Positions 43,152 through 53,329 of a stretch of DNA of 64,000 nt are shown here, piece by piece; position 1 is the first letter of the stretch; the number at the start of each line of letters is the position of its first letter. Both the position numbers and the translations under genes were made by a program. Where the stretch lies: the NCBI GenBank assembly GCA_016787805.1, contig JAEUTY010000014.1, forward strand, positions 1 to 64,000, read 5' to 3'. Origin of the DNA: Flavobacterium sp. (GTDB lineage Bacteria; Bacteroidota; Bacteroidia; Flavobacteriales; Flavobacteriaceae). Below the pieces are notes generated by a model. The model was not told where the DNA came from. It did not search any database and saw nothing but the letters and a program-made list of their open reading frames with translations.

Positions 43152-44324
43152 ATGAGGAGTTTTTTTGTTCTACTTTTCTTAGTTACAGTTTTGACATTTC
43201 AGGCTCAAAATGTAGAAAAAGTCATTATTCTTAAAGATTCCGAAACCCAAAAACCAATAGAAGACGCAACGGTTTTGATAGTAAAATCCAAACAAGTTGT
43301 TTTAAGTAATTCAGAAGGGAAAGTAACTTTTGTGCTGAAAGGTGCTTCTAATATTCAAATTTCACACACTTCCTATGTTGGCACAACCGTACGTTCATCC
43401 ACGCTCAAAGAAGATGTCAATATCATTTACCTTAAAAATAATGTAAATAATCTGGAAGAAGTTATCTTAACGAAACAACATCCTCAGAAAATTTTAGCCA
43501 ATTTGATTCAAAATTCCAGAAAAGCATTGACAGTTCCAGCTCGACTAAAAGTGTATTGTCGTGAATTTTTCAAAATGAACGGAATTTATTCTTACTATAA
43601 CGATGGTATCATGAACTTTCAATTGTTTGATAAAACCAAAAAAATCAACTCAAATATATTGGTAGAGCAAAATCGATCGATAGGGTTAATCGATGAAGAT
43701 GTTTCGGCCGATTTGCTAGGCTACAATCTCAATGATATTATGGAAAATTACTATAATTTTAAGTATTTGAACCTTCTGTTGGAGCCAAGAGCCAAAAAAG
43801 ATTTTGATTTTTTAATAAAAGTATATTCTGCCAACAAAGAGTTGTATTGTTTAACGGCGATTCCTGTTGAGAGCAATAAAGATCTTCTAGACGATTTTAC
43901 CATTATTTATGATCCTAAGAAAAAATTAATTGTCGAAGTAAACTCGGTTGTATCTCCGCTTACGTTATCTAAAATTGAAGAAAAAAAATCGATTGGTTCC
44001 AGAAATATCTACAAATCCAATTTCAAAACAATGTATCGATTGGAAGGAAGTTACTACTATTTAGTAAGTTCAAAAGAGGAAATAGGTTTTGATAAAGTCG
44101 AAAAAAATAAATCCAAAAGCATTGAAGTCAGAAACTATTTTGTAACCACCAATTTTAGTAATCAAAACTACATCTATAATGACAGCGAAGTTTTTAAAGA
44201 CAAAACACTTTTTAATAAAAGCAATGTCATTTTATCAAATTATTGGAATACTTCCGGATTATCCACTACTGAAGAAGAGAAAAAAATCATCGAATCTATT
44301 GAAGATGGAATTTATGGAGAATAA
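43152..44324 (+). CDS. Carboxypeptidase-like regulatory domain protein
   Basis: A 390-aa exported protein. A signal peptide (RSFFVLLFLVTVLTFQAQ) is followed by a CarboxypepD_reg-like beta-sandwich (about 23-95: KDSETQKPIEDATVLIVKSKQVVLSNSEGKVTF ... IYLKNNVNNLEEVIL), the same module that starts SusC/TonB-dependent transporters, but no barrel follows. The remaining 290 residues resemble the periplasmic or surface proteins of Bacteroidota that share this module. Ligand and role are unknown. It appears monocistronic. Confidence 0.8.
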   Translation: MRSFFVLLFLVTVLTFQAQNVEKVIILKDSETQKPIEDATVLIVKSKQVVLSNSEGKVTFVLKGASNIQISHTSYVGTTVRSSTLKEDVNIIYLKNNVNNLEEVILTKQHPQKILANLIQNSRKALTVPARLKVYCREFFKMNGIYSYYNDGIMNFQLFDKTKKINSNILVEQNRSIGLIDEDVSADLLGYNLNDIMENYYNFKYLNLLLEPRAKKDFDFLIKVYSANKELYCLTAIPVESNKDLLDDFTIIYDPKKKLIVEVNSVVSPLTLSKIEEKKSIGSRNIYKSNFKTMYRLEGSYYYLVSSKEEIGFDKVEKNKSKSIEVRNYFVTTNFSNQNYIYNDSEVFKDKTLFNKSNVILSNYWNTSGLSTTEEEKKIIESIEDGIYGE

Positions 44325-44347
44325 CATACTGTAGTTCGTACGATACT

Positions 44348-44378
44348 TTTGTTACTTACTTTTATTACGTTATATTTG
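44348..44378 (+). promoter_or_regulatory. Consensus promoter of ychF
   Basis: TTTG (44348-44351), exactly 19 nt, then TATATTTG (44371-44378): the full Bacteroidota consensus. It lies 25 bp before the ychF ATG. Confidence 0.8.
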
Positions 44379-44403
44379 CACACTTTTAAAAATAAAACAA
44401 GTA

Positions 44404-45498
44404 ATGAAAGCAGGAATTGTAGGATTACCTAACGTAGGAAAATCAACTTTATTTAATTGTTTATCCAATGCCAAAGCGCAAAGTGCTAACTTTCCGTTTT
44501 GTACCATCGAGCCCAATATTGGCGTTGTGAACGTTCCCGATCCACGAATTGTGCGTTTGGAAGAATTGGTTAAACCCGAACGTGTGCAAATGGCAACCGT
44601 TGATATCGTTGATATTGCAGGTTTGGTAAAAGGAGCAAGTAAAGGGGAAGGTTTGGGAAATCAATTCCTAGGTAATATCAGAGAATGTAACGCAATCATT
44701 CACGTTTTACGTTGTTTTGACAACGATAATATCGTTCATGTTGATGGAAGCGTAAATCCAATTCGCGACAAAGAAACCATCGATATCGAATTGCAATTAA
44801 AAGACTTAGAAACGGTTGAAAAACGCCTTGAAAAAGTCAATCGTGCGGCCAAAACTGGCAACAAAGAAGCGCAAGCTGAAAAAGCACTTTTAGACCGCAT
44901 TCGTGAAGCTTTATTGCAGGCTAAATCAGCAAGAACAGTGGCTCCTCAAAACCAAGACGAGGAAGAATTAATGCAAGATTTTCAATTAATTACGAATAAA
45001 CCTGTTCTTTATGTTTGCAATGTTGACGAAGGTTCAGCGGTTAACGGAAACAAATACGTAGATCAGGTACGCGAATTAGTAAAAGACGAAGATGCTGAAG
45101 TAATCATACTTTCGGTTGGTGCCGAAGCCGATATCACCGAATTAGAAAGCTATGAAGAACGCCAAGTTTTCTTAGAAGATATGGGTTTAACTGAGCCAGG
45201 TTCTGCCGTTTTGATTCGTGCAGCCTATAAGTTGTTAAAATTGCAAACGTATTTCACAGCTGGTGTTAAAGAGGTACGCGCTTGGACGATTAAAGTGGGC
45301 GATACAGCACCAAAAGCCGCAGGCGTAATTCACACTGATTTTGAAAAAGGATTCATCCGCGCCGAGGTTATTTCGTACGAAGATTTCTCACAATACGGTT
45401 CTGAAGCCAAAGTAAAAGAAGCCGGAAAACTCCGCGTGGAAGGAAAAGAATACATTGTAAAAGACGGCGATGTAATGCATTTCCGTTTCAATGTGTAA
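44404..45498 (+). CDS. ychF: Redox-regulated ATPase YchF
   Basis: Obg-family P-loop protein that prefers ATP and binds ribosomes. The 364 aa show G1 GLPNVGKSTLFN (7-18), FPFCTIEPNIGVV, G3 DIVDIAGLVKGAS, the atypical G4 region YVCNVDE, a helical insert (about 130-200) and a C-terminal TGS domain (YFTAGVKEVRAWTIKVGDTAPKAAGVIHTDFEKGFI). It has a consensus promoter and its own terminator. Confidence 0.97.
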   Translation: MKAGIVGLPNVGKSTLFNCLSNAKAQSANFPFCTIEPNIGVVNVPDPRIVRLEELVKPERVQMATVDIVDIAGLVKGASKGEGLGNQFLGNIRECNAIIHVLRCFDNDNIVHVDGSVNPIRDKETIDIELQLKDLETVEKRLEKVNRAAKTGNKEAQAEKALLDRIREALLQAKSARTVAPQNQDEEELMQDFQLITNKPVLYVCNVDEGSAVNGNKYVDQVRELVKDEDAEVIILSVGAEADITELESYEERQVFLEDMGLTEPGSAVLIRAAYKLLKLQTYFTAGVKEVRAWTIKVGDTAPKAAGVIHTDFEKGFIRAEVISYEDFSQYGSEAKVKEAGKLRVEGKEYIVKDGDVMHFRFNV

Positions 45499-45533
45499 TT
45501 CAGAAAAAAGAACATAGAAAATAGAATATTGAA

Positions 45534-45564
45534 AAGAGACTTCCGATAAAGAAGTCTTTTTTAT
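45534..45564 (+). terminator. Rho-independent terminator after ychF
   Basis: AGACTTC / GAAGTCT stem, extended by A-T and G-T pairs, loop CGATAAA, then a T-run. Confidence 0.8.
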
Positions 45565-45616
45565 TTGAATACAACTGACCACTGCGACTGACCACTGACC
45601 ACTAAATAAGTGCCTA

Positions 45617-45750
45617 ATCCCGCTTTCCGTTCCAAGATTGCTTGGTCAACCCTTTTTTTGTAAGCCATACATGAGCTTCCGCTGGTCGCTCCTGTACAGC
45701 AACAAAAAATAGTGTTGCCCTGCCCAATGCTTTCCTCTACAATCGGGGGC
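45617..45750 (-). repeat. Dispersed structured element, copy G (long form)
   Basis: On the minus strand GCCCCCGATTGTAGAGG ... GAAAGCGGGATTA. The inner arm pairs CAACACTATTTTTTGT with ACAAAAAAAGGGTTG, and the apex reads GAGCGACCAGCGGAAGCTC. The outer helix is CCCG/CGGG, yet the apex is that of copies B and D, linking the two subtypes. It lies in the 485-bp gap between ychF and parE. The rest of that gap is micro-repeat: ACTGACCACTG (45576-45603), CAGT (45760-45787) and CCTAAAACCTGA / CCTGAAACCC (45809-45889). Confidence 0.75.
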
Positions 45751-45983
45751 AAAAAGAGTATTCAGTGTTCAGTCTCAGTATTCAGTAACTAATACTACTT
45801 TTTTCTCAACCTAAAACCTGACTCGAGGCAAAGCCGAACTGTATGGAGCGTAGCGGAATAAAACCTAAAACTTGAAACCTGAAACCCTCTTTTTTTGTCA
45901 AAAACATTCTTAATAACTTTGATAAATAGCAGTTTCAAAACCCTTGCACATTCACTATATTAGCGCAAATTCGATCACTTACA

Positions 45984-47837
45984 ATGGAACTAGAAAATCA
46001 GTACAACGAAGACAATATACGCTCACTCGATTGGAAAGAACACATCCGAATGCGTCCTGGTATGTACATCGGGAAACTCGGCGACGGTTCGTCTCCCGAC
46101 GATGGAATTTATATCTTACTCAAAGAAGTACTCGATAACTGTATCGACGAGTTCGTCATGGGCGCAGGCAAAACAATCGAAGTCACCATCAAAGACAAAA
46201 TGGTAACCGTACGCGATTACGGTCGCGGTATCCCACTCGGAAAAGTTGTCGACGTAGTTTCCAAAATGAATACAGGCGGTAAATACGATTCCAAAGCCTT
46301 CAAAAAATCAGTAGGTTTAAACGGAGTCGGAACCAAAGCGGTGAATGCGTTGTCGAATTATTTCCGCGTAGAATCCGTACGTGACAACCAGCAAAAAGCA
46401 GCCGAATTCTCAGCTGGAAATCTAACGCTAGAAGAAGATGTTACAGAAACTACAAAACGCAAAGGAACCAAAGTGGCGTTTGTAGCCGACGATACGATTT
46501 TCAAGAATTATAAGTACCGCAACGAGTACGTGGTCAAAATGCTCAAAAACTATTGTTATTTAAACACAGGTTTGACCATTTACTACAATGGCGAAAAATT
46601 CTATTCGGACAACGGTTTAAAAGATTTACTCGAAGAAACGATCACCGAGGAAGATTCAGTTTACCCAATCATTCACCTGACTGGCGACGACATCGAAATT
46701 GCACTTACCCACAGCAAATCGCAATATTCAGAAGAATACCACTCGTTCGTAAACGGTCAAAACACCACGCAAGGTGGAACGCACTTAAACGCTTTCCGAG
46801 AAGCTATTGTAAAAACAATTCGCGAATACTACAACAAAGGTTTTGAAGCGTCAGATATTCGTAAATCCATCGTTTCTGCAGTTTCTGTAAAAGTGGAAGA
46901 GCCGGTTTTCGAATCGCAAACCAAAACCAAATTAGGTTCGACCGATATTGGTCCGAATGGTCCAACGGTGCGTACGTTCATTCACGATTTCATCACGACT
47001 AAACTCGATAATTTTCTGCACAAGAACCCAGAAACGGCTGATGCTTTGTTGCGCAAGATTTTACAAGCCGAACGCGAACGTAAAGAGCTATCCGGAATCC
47101 GAAAATTGGCCAAAGACCGCGCCAAAAAAGCGAGTTTGCATAACAAGAAACTACGTGATTGTCGCGTGCATTTAACCGATGCTAAAAACCCAAGAAGTTT
47201 AGAAAGTACCTTGTTCATCACCGAGGGAGATTCGGCGTCGGGTTCAATTACCAAAAGTCGTGATGTGAATACGCAAGCGGTGTTTAGTTTACGCGGTAAA
47301 CCGTTGAATTCGTATGGAATGACCAAGAAAATTGTCTACGAAAACGAAGAATTCAATTTGCTTCAAGCGGCTTTAGATATCGAAGAATCAATGGAAGATT
47401 TGCGCTACAATAACATCGTAATTGCTACCGATGCCGACGTTGACGGTATGCACATTCGCTTGTTGCTGATTACGTTTTTCTTGCAATTTTTTCCCGAACT
47501 TATCAAAGACGGACATTTGTACATTCTACAAACTCCACTGTTCCGTGTGAGAAATAAAAAGGAAACGATTTACTGTTATAGCGAAGACGAACGTGTCAAT
47601 GCCATTGAAAAGTTAAAACCCAAACCCGAAATCACGCGATTCAAAGGATTGGGAGAAATTTCGCCCGACGAATTCAAACATTTCATCGGTCAAGACATTC
47701 GCCTCGATCCTGTAATGCTAGATAAAGCCACGTCAATCGAAACCTTGTTGGAGTTTTATATGGGTAAAAATACACCCGACCGACAAGAGTTTATCATCAA
47801 TAATTTGAAAGTCGAATTGGACGTAGTTGAAAAATAA
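45984..47837 (+). CDS. parE: DNA topoisomerase IV subunit B
   Basis: ATPase subunit of a type IIA topoisomerase, forming A2B2 with ParC to decatenate chromosomes. The 617 aa show the GHKL ATPase ([37 protein letters not shown]), the QTK-type loop QTKTKLG and the TOPRIM motifs [11 protein letters not shown] and [15 protein letters not shown]. The adjacent parC and lack of a GyrB-style insert favour topoisomerase IV over gyrase, though I cannot compare with the gyrB of this genome. It is 35 bp before parC. Confidence 0.93.
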   Translation: MELENQYNEDNIRSLDWKEHIRMRPGMYIGKLGDGSSPDDGIYILLKEVLDNCIDEFVMGAGKTIEVTIKDKMVTVRDYGRGIPLGKVVDVVSKMNTGGKYDSKAFKKSVGLNGVGTKAVNALSNYFRVESVRDNQQKAAEFSAGNLTLEEDVTETTKRKGTKVAFVADDTIFKNYKYRNEYVVKMLKNYCYLNTGLTIYYNGEKFYSDNGLKDLLEETITEEDSVYPIIHLTGDDIEIALTHSKSQYSEEYHSFVNGQNTTQGGTHLNAFREAIVKTIREYYNKGFEASDIRKSIVSAVSVKVEEPVFESQTKTKLGSTDIGPNGPTVRTFIHDFITTKLDNFLHKNPETADALLRKILQAERERKELSGIRKLAKDRAKKASLHNKKLRDCRVHLTDAKNPRSLESTLFITEGDSASGSITKSRDVNTQAVFSLRGKPLNSYGMTKKIVYENEEFNLLQAALDIEESMEDLRYNNIVIATDADVDGMHIRLLLITFFLQFFPELIKDGHLYILQTPLFRVRNKKETIYCYSEDERVNAIEKLKPKPEITRFKGLGEISPDEFKHFIGQDIRLDPVMLDKATSIETLLEFYMGKNTPDRQEFIINNLKVELDVVEK

Positions 47838-47872
47838 AAATTAAGAAAAGATACTGAATAAATTCAGCATAA

Positions 47873-50593
47873 ATGAAAGACGAAGAAGAAGACAACATCA
47901 TTCCTGAAGAGGAAAACAACGAGGAAACTAACGACGAGCTGAACGATGCTTCAGAAGACGAAGGTTTTGCCGACATTGTTCGGACATCAACAGGAAGTCA
48001 TTTTTACGAAAACGACGAAAATCCCGAAGACACCATCACCAAAGTTACAGGAATGTACAAGGATTGGTTTTTGGATTACGCTTCGTATGTAATTCTAGAA
48101 CGTGCTGTTCCCGCTATTGAAGATGGTTTCAAACCCGTTCAACGTCGCATCATGCACTCGATGAAAGAACTCGATGATGGTCGTTACAACAAAGTAGCGA
48201 ACATCGTCGGTCACACCATGCAATACCATCCACACGGTGATGCGAGTATTGGTGATGCCATGGTGCAAATCGGTCAGAAAGACCTGATCATCGACATGCA
48301 AGGAAACTGGGGAAATATCCTTACTGGTGATGGCGCTGCAGCTTCGCGTTACATCGAAGCGCGTATTTCTAAATTGGGCCATGATATTTTGTATTCGCCC
48401 AAAATTACCACTTGGCAAGCATCGTACGATGGACGTCGCAACGAGCCGGTGAATCTTCCTGTGAAATTTCCGTTGCTTTTGGCTCAAGGTGCAGAAGGAA
48501 TTGCCGTAGGACTTTCAACCAAAATTTTGCCACACAATTTCAACGAACTCATAGATTGTTCGATTAAAATATTAAAAAACAAACCGTTCACTTTATATCC
48601 TGATTTTCCAACTGCCGGAATTGCGGATGTTTCCAACTACAACGATGGTATGCGCGGCGGACGCGTTCGTGTGCGAGCCAAAATTGGTCAGTTGGACAAG
48701 CAAACGTTGGTGATCAGCCAAATTCCGTTTTCAACCAATACCGGAACGCTGATTGACAGTATTCTGAAAGCGAATGAAAAAGGGAAAATCAAAATCAAAA
48801 AAATTGAAGATAACACGGCCGCTGAGGTTGAAATTCTGATTCATCTTCCGCCCGGAGTTTCTCCTGATAAAACCATCGATGCCTTGTATGCATTTACGGC
48901 TTGCGAAACTTCGGTTGCGCCTTTGGGTTGTGTCATCGAAAACCACAAACCGTTGTTCATTGGTGTGACCGAAATGTTGAAAATTTCAACGCATCGCACC
49001 GTTGATTTACTCAAACGTGAGTTAGAAATACAGCTCGATGAACTCGAAAATAAATGGCATTTCTCTACCTTAGAAAAGATTTTCATCCGAGAAGAAATGT
49101 ACATCGATTTCAAATTGTATTCCGATAGAGAATCGCTATACGAATACATGTACAATCGTTTCAAACCGTTCCAAAAAGCGTTGGTTCGTGAAATCAACGA
49201 CGATGATTTGCAAAAACTGACGCAAATTCCGATGATTCGTATCACACGTTTCGATTCGGACAAAGCCGATGATGCCATAGCCAAATTGGAAGCCGAAATG
49301 GAACAAGTCAAATACGACTTGGACCACATTGTTGACTTTGCCATTAATTTCTTCCAAACACTAAAAGACAAATACGGAAAAGGTCGCGAGCGCCAAACTG
49401 AATTGCGAAGTTTTGATACTATTGAAGCGACAAAAGTAGTTCTGAGAAATACCAAATTGTACGTTAATAGAGAAGAAGGTTTTCTTGGAACAGGTTTGAA
49501 AAAAGACGAATACGTGGCCGATTGCTCGGATATTGATGATGTAATTGTCTTTTTGCGCGATGGTAAAATGATGGTGACCAAAGTAGATGAAAAGAAATTC
49601 GTAGGTAAAGACATCATTCACATCGATGTTTTTGACAAAAACGATAAACGTACCATTTACAACATGATTTACCGCGATGGTAAAAACGGTTCTACTTTTA
49701 TTAAACGTTTCAATGTTTCGGGTGTAACACGTGATAAGTTCTATGATTTGACTCAAGAAAAAGCAGGTTCGCAAGTGTCGTATTTCTCTGCAAATCCGAA
49801 TGGTGAGGCCGAAGTAGTTACGATTTTGTTGCGCCAAGTTGGAAGTATCAAAAAGCTAAAATGGGACGTTGATTTCTCGGATATTGCCATCAAAGGAAGA
49901 GCGTCTCGTGGTAATACAGTGACGAAATATCCAATCAAAAAAATCGAACTGAAAGAGAAAGGAATTTCAACTTTACGTCCTCGAAAAGTGTGGTTTGACG
50001 ATACAGTGCAACGTTTGAATGTAGATGGAAGAGGCGAGTTGTTGGGCGAATTCCGTCCAAATGATCGTTTGCTTATCATTAGTCAAACAGGCAAATTAAA
50101 AACCATTATTCCAGAATTAACCACACATTTTGATGAAGATATGATTGTGTTGGAAAAATGGAATCCGAAGAAACCCATTTCGACCATTTATTACGATGGT
50201 GAAAAAGAACGCTATTTTGTAAAACGTTTCTTAGTTGAAAACGAAAACAAAGAAGAAATCTTTATCACCGAACACGAAAAGTCACAATTGGAAATCGTTT
50301 CAACTGATTGGCGTCCAGTGGCTGAAATTATATTTGCCAAAGTGAAAGGTGTTCAAAAAGACAATCAAACTATTGATTTAGAACAGTTTATTTCGGTAAA
50401 AGGAATCAAAGCATTAGGAAATCAATTGACAACCGATAAATTAAAACAAGTCAATTTACTCGAACCATTACCGTACGAAGAACCCGAAGAGGAAGCTCCA
50501 GAAGAAATGGAAGTTTCGGGTGATGAAAATGTTTCAGAAGACATCCAAACCGAAACCGACGACGACGGACAAATTACTTTATCGTTAGACTAA
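47873..50593 (+). CDS. parC: DNA topoisomerase IV subunit A
   Basis: DNA-cleaving subunit of topoisomerase IV. The 906 aa have catalytic Tyr160 in GAAASRYIEARIS, FKPVQRRIMHSM, YHPHGDASIGDAMV and a beta-pinwheel C-terminal region (about 520-840). Unusually acidic extensions flank the core: about 30 residues at the N-terminus (Glu, Asp, Asn-rich) and about 40 at the C-terminus. There is no GyrA-box (QRRGGKG), consistent with ParC. It forms an operon with parE and is closed by a terminator. Confidence 0.94.
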   Translation: MKDEEEDNIIPEEENNEETNDELNDASEDEGFADIVRTSTGSHFYENDENPEDTITKVTGMYKDWFLDYASYVILERAVPAIEDGFKPVQRRIMHSMKELDDGRYNKVANIVGHTMQYHPHGDASIGDAMVQIGQKDLIIDMQGNWGNILTGDGAAASRYIEARISKLGHDILYSPKITTWQASYDGRRNEPVNLPVKFPLLLAQGAEGIAVGLSTKILPHNFNELIDCSIKILKNKPFTLYPDFPTAGIADVSNYNDGMRGGRVRVRAKIGQLDKQTLVISQIPFSTNTGTLIDSILKANEKGKIKIKKIEDNTAAEVEILIHLPPGVSPDKTIDALYAFTACETSVAPLGCVIENHKPLFIGVTEMLKISTHRTVDLLKRELEIQLDELENKWHFSTLEKIFIREEMYIDFKLYSDRESLYEYMYNRFKPFQKALVREINDDDLQKLTQIPMIRITRFDSDKADDAIAKLEAEMEQVKYDLDHIVDFAINFFQTLKDKYGKGRERQTELRSFDTIEATKVVLRNTKLYVNREEGFLGTGLKKDEYVADCSDIDDVIVFLRDGKMMVTKVDEKKFVGKDIIHIDVFDKNDKRTIYNMIYRDGKNGSTFIKRFNVSGVTRDKFYDLTQEKAGSQVSYFSANPNGEAEVVTILLRQVGSIKKLKWDVDFSDIAIKGRASRGNTVTKYPIKKIELKEKGISTLRPRKVWFDDTVQRLNVDGRGELLGEFRPNDRLLIISQTGKLKTIIPELTTHFDEDMIVLEKWNPKKPISTIYYDGEKERYFVKRFLVENENKEEIFITEHEKSQLEIVSTDWRPVAEIIFAKVKGVQKDNQTIDLEQFISVKGIKALGNQLTTDKLKQVNLLEPLPYEEPEEEAPEEMEVSGDENVSEDIQTETDDDGQITLSLD

Positions 50594-50601
50594 TTCAATC
50601 A

Positions 50602-50636
50602 AAACCTACTTGGCTTCAAATCGAGTAGGTTTTTTT
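50602..50636 (+). terminator. Rho-independent terminator after parC
   Basis: AAACCTACT / AGTAGGTTT, 9-bp stem with a 13-nt loop and a T-run. Confidence 0.85.
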
Positions 50637-50704
50637 AAAACATGATTTTTGTCGTTTTTATTACGGTTTCAAATGCCTAATTTTACTTCTCTAAAATTCT
50701 ATTT

Positions 50705-52378
50705 ATGCCCAACTTTCCTTCCGACATTGAAATAGCACAAAGTGCTACGTTGACTCACATCAAAGAAATAGCTCAAAAAATAAACATTTCCAACGACGAT
50801 TTAGAATACTATGGAAAATACAAGGCTAAGTTGCCTCTTCATTTGCAATCTGAAAATCCGAAAGGAAAGCTGATTTTGGTTACTGCCATGTCGCCCACTA
50901 AATATGGTGAAGGTAAAACTACAATGTCAATTGGTTTGGCTGATGGATTGAATTGCATCAATAAAAAAGCAATTGCGGTGTTGCGCGAACCTTCGCTTGG
51001 ACCCGTTTTCGGAATGAAAGGCGGCGCTGCTGGTGGAGGCTATGCTCAGGTTATTCCGATGGAAGACATCAATCTGCACTTTACAGGCGATTTTTCGGCG
51101 ATTGAAAAAGCCAATAATTTGCTTTCGGCTGTGATTGATAACAATTTGCAAAATCCAGTTCATTCGCTAGGTTTGGATCCTCGAACTATTGCGTGGAAAC
51201 GTGTGATGGACATGAACGATCGTTCGTTGCGTCAGGTAATTATTGGCGTTGGAGGAAAAGCAAACGGAGTGCTTAGAGAAGAAGGATTCAATATTACGCC
51301 TGCTTCCGAAGTCATGGCGATTTTGTGCCTTTCAAAAGATATGGAAGATTTAAAACGTCGTTTGGGTTCTATTTTCATTGGAAAAACATTTGATGGGAAA
51401 CCAATATTTGCACGCGATTTAAAAGTAGTTGGAGCTATGGCTGTACTTTTAAAAGAGGCTTTGAAACCGAATTTAGTACAAACCTTAGAAGGTAATCCAG
51501 CGATTTTACACGGTGGTCCGTTTGCGAGTATTGCGCAAGGAACTAATACGGTAATTGCTACTAAAACCGGATTGTCATTAGGTGATTATGTGGTAACTGA
51601 AGCAGGTTTTGGAGCTGATTTAGGAGCCGAAAAATTCTTCCACATCAAATGTGCACAATCGGGATTAAAACCTGACGCTGTTGTGGTTGTAGCTACGTTG
51701 CGCGCGTTGAAGCACCATGCAGGAATGAGCGAATACGAATTGAAATACCCAAAAGTTTCCGCTATAGAAAACGGTTTCTGTAACTTAGAAAAACACATCG
51801 AAAACATCCAGCAATTCGGCATTAATCCAGTGGTTTGTATCAATGAATTTCCCGAAGATACCGAAGAAGAATATGCTAAATTAAGAGAATTATGCTTGGC
51901 AAAAGGGGTTGTTGCGGTAGTGAGTAAAGCGTTTGCTCAAGGCGGAAAAGGCGCAACGGAACTTGCCGAAATAGTAGTGGAAGCCATCGATAAAAAAACT
52001 ACCGATTTTGTGCCATTGTATCAAAAATCGGATAACATTGAGCACAAAATCAAGACAATAGCTACCAAAATTTATGGCGCTACCACAGTCGATTTATCGC
52101 CGAAAGCCAAAACGCAATTGAAAATGATTAACGATTTGGGTTTTAATGAATTTTCGGTTTGTATGGCAAAAACACCAGCGAGTTTTTCGGACAATGAAAA
52201 GTTGATTGGTCGTCCGACGAATTTTGATGTTACGGTGCGCGAATTTGAAATAGCCAGTGGCGCTGGATTTATCGTTCCTCTTTTAGGCGATGTAATGCGA
52301 ATGCCAGGATTACCGAGTGTTCCGAATGCAGAGCGAATAGATATTGATAACGGTGGGAAAATTATTGGATTGTCTTAA
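50705..52378 (+). CDS. fhs: Formate-tetrahydrofolate ligase
   Basis: ATP-dependent synthesis of 10-formyl-THF from formate and THF, supplying one-carbon units for purines and initiator tRNA formylation. The 557 aa show the P-loop region KYGEGKTT (66-73), REPSLGPVFGMKGGAAGGGYAQVIPMEDINLHFTGD, LDPRTIAWKRVMDMNDRSLR and PFASIAQGTNTVIATK. Full length for the family. It is closed by a bidirectional terminator shared with terC. Confidence 0.97.
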   Translation: MPNFPSDIEIAQSATLTHIKEIAQKINISNDDLEYYGKYKAKLPLHLQSENPKGKLILVTAMSPTKYGEGKTTMSIGLADGLNCINKKAIAVLREPSLGPVFGMKGGAAGGGYAQVIPMEDINLHFTGDFSAIEKANNLLSAVIDNNLQNPVHSLGLDPRTIAWKRVMDMNDRSLRQVIIGVGGKANGVLREEGFNITPASEVMAILCLSKDMEDLKRRLGSIFIGKTFDGKPIFARDLKVVGAMAVLLKEALKPNLVQTLEGNPAILHGGPFASIAQGTNTVIATKTGLSLGDYVVTEAGFGADLGAEKFFHIKCAQSGLKPDAVVVVATLRALKHHAGMSEYELKYPKVSAIENGFCNLEKHIENIQQFGINPVVCINEFPEDTEEEYAKLRELCLAKGVVAVVSKAFAQGGKGATELAEIVVEAIDKKTTDFVPLYQKSDNIEHKIKTIATKIYGATTVDLSPKAKTQLKMINDLGFNEFSVCMAKTPASFSDNEKLIGRPTNFDVTVREFEIASGAGFIVPLLGDVMRMPGLPSVPNAERIDIDNGGKIIGLS

Positions 52379-52383
52379 CAAAA

Positions 52384-52416
52384 AAAACTGACAGGCCTTC
52401 AAAACCTGTCAGTTTT
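52384..52416. terminator. Bidirectional terminator between fhs and terC
   Basis: AAAACTGACAGG-N9-CCTGTCAGTTTT, a perfect 12-bp stem with A/T tracts on both sides. It lies between convergent genes. Confidence 0.92.
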
Positions 52417-52436
52417 CTATAAAATTTACTAATTTA

Positions 52437-53294
52437 TTAGTTTGTTAAATCACTGTCTTTCAGCTTCTCATCCACAATTTTGTTATTGTGTAATTGTACT
52501 GGTTTTTTGCTATTTTTCTTCATTCTCAAATTTAAAAACTCAACAAACAACGAGAAGAATATCGCAAAGTACAAGTAACCTTTCGGAATGCTATGCACTT
52601 CTACATCATTTCCGAATCGGAAGTTAGCCAAGTGCGAACCTTCTGCCAAAAGCATTACTCCAATCAATATTAAAAATGATAAACCTAATATTTGAATTGT
52701 TGGATGTTCATTGACAAATTTACTCACAGGACCAGCAAAAGCTAACATTACAACAATCGATAAAACAATCGCTAAAATCATAATCTCGATGGCGCCAGCC
52801 GGACCAAATCCTTTCGGTGGTTCAGCTGAACTAACCAATCCAATAGCGGTCAAAATACTGTCAAATGAGAAAACAATGTTTAATAAGGCAATTTGAATCA
52901 CAGCTGCCGATAAACTATTACTCGCTTTTCCGCTAGTTGATTCTTCCTCTCCTTCTAATTTGTGGTGAATTTCAGAAACCGATTTGTACAAAAGGAATAA
53001 TCCTCCACCAAAAATAATCAAACTTTGACCCGAAATTCCGCCAGAGAAAAATCCAAAATCGAAATCGTAAAACGACTCTTTGAGGCTCATTACCCAGGTA
53101 ATTCCGAACAACAAAATGATTCGAAAAACCATCGCCAACAGCAACCCAATTCGGCGTGCTTTGGGTTGGTCTTTAACTTCTAATTTTCCTGATACAATCG
53201 ACAAGAATACAATGTTATCAATTCCGAGAATGATTTCTAAAAAGGTTAAGGTCAAGAGGGCAATCAAGCCATCTGTAGTAAAAATTGCGTCCAT
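52437..53294 (-). CDS. TerC family integral membrane protein
   Basis: A 285-aa polytopic membrane protein of the TerC/Alx family, linked to manganese efflux and metalation of exported proteins in other bacteria. Conserved acidic membrane motifs are visible: TFLEIILGIDNIVFLSIVSGKL near the N-terminus and ALLNIVFSFDSILTAIGLV in the middle, which form the predicted metal path. It has about seven membrane segments. Substrate is inferred from the family. Confidence 0.9.
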   Translation of the reverse strand: MDAIFTTDGLIALLTLTFLEIILGIDNIVFLSIVSGKLEVKDQPKARRIGLLLAMVFRIILLFGITWVMSLKESFYDFDFGFFSGGISGQSLIIFGGGLFLLYKSVSEIHHKLEGEEESTSGKASNSLSAAVIQIALLNIVFSFDSILTAIGLVSSAEPPKGFGPAGAIEIMILAIVLSIVVMLAFAGPVSKFVNEHPTIQILGLSFLILIGVMLLAEGSHLANFRFGNDVEVHSIPKGYLYFAIFFSLFVEFLNLRMKKNSKKPVQLHNNKIVDEKLKDSDLTN

Positions 53295-53329
53295 TTAGGA
53301 TAGTTTAGTTAAAATGAGTTGTACGTGAA

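Noticed and set aside
45617-45750. Insertion sequence remnant
   Set aside because: The inverted ends belong to the dispersed structured family, and there is no transposase fragment or target duplication visible.
48841-49617. Long open frame antisense to parC (258 residues)
   Set aside because: It mirrors the strongly conserved parC coding sequence; composition and lack of motifs show it to be a shadow frame.
45984-50593. DNA gyrase instead of topoisomerase IV
   Set aside because: The subunits are adjacent, and the A subunit lacks the GyrA-box; parE/parC is the better call.
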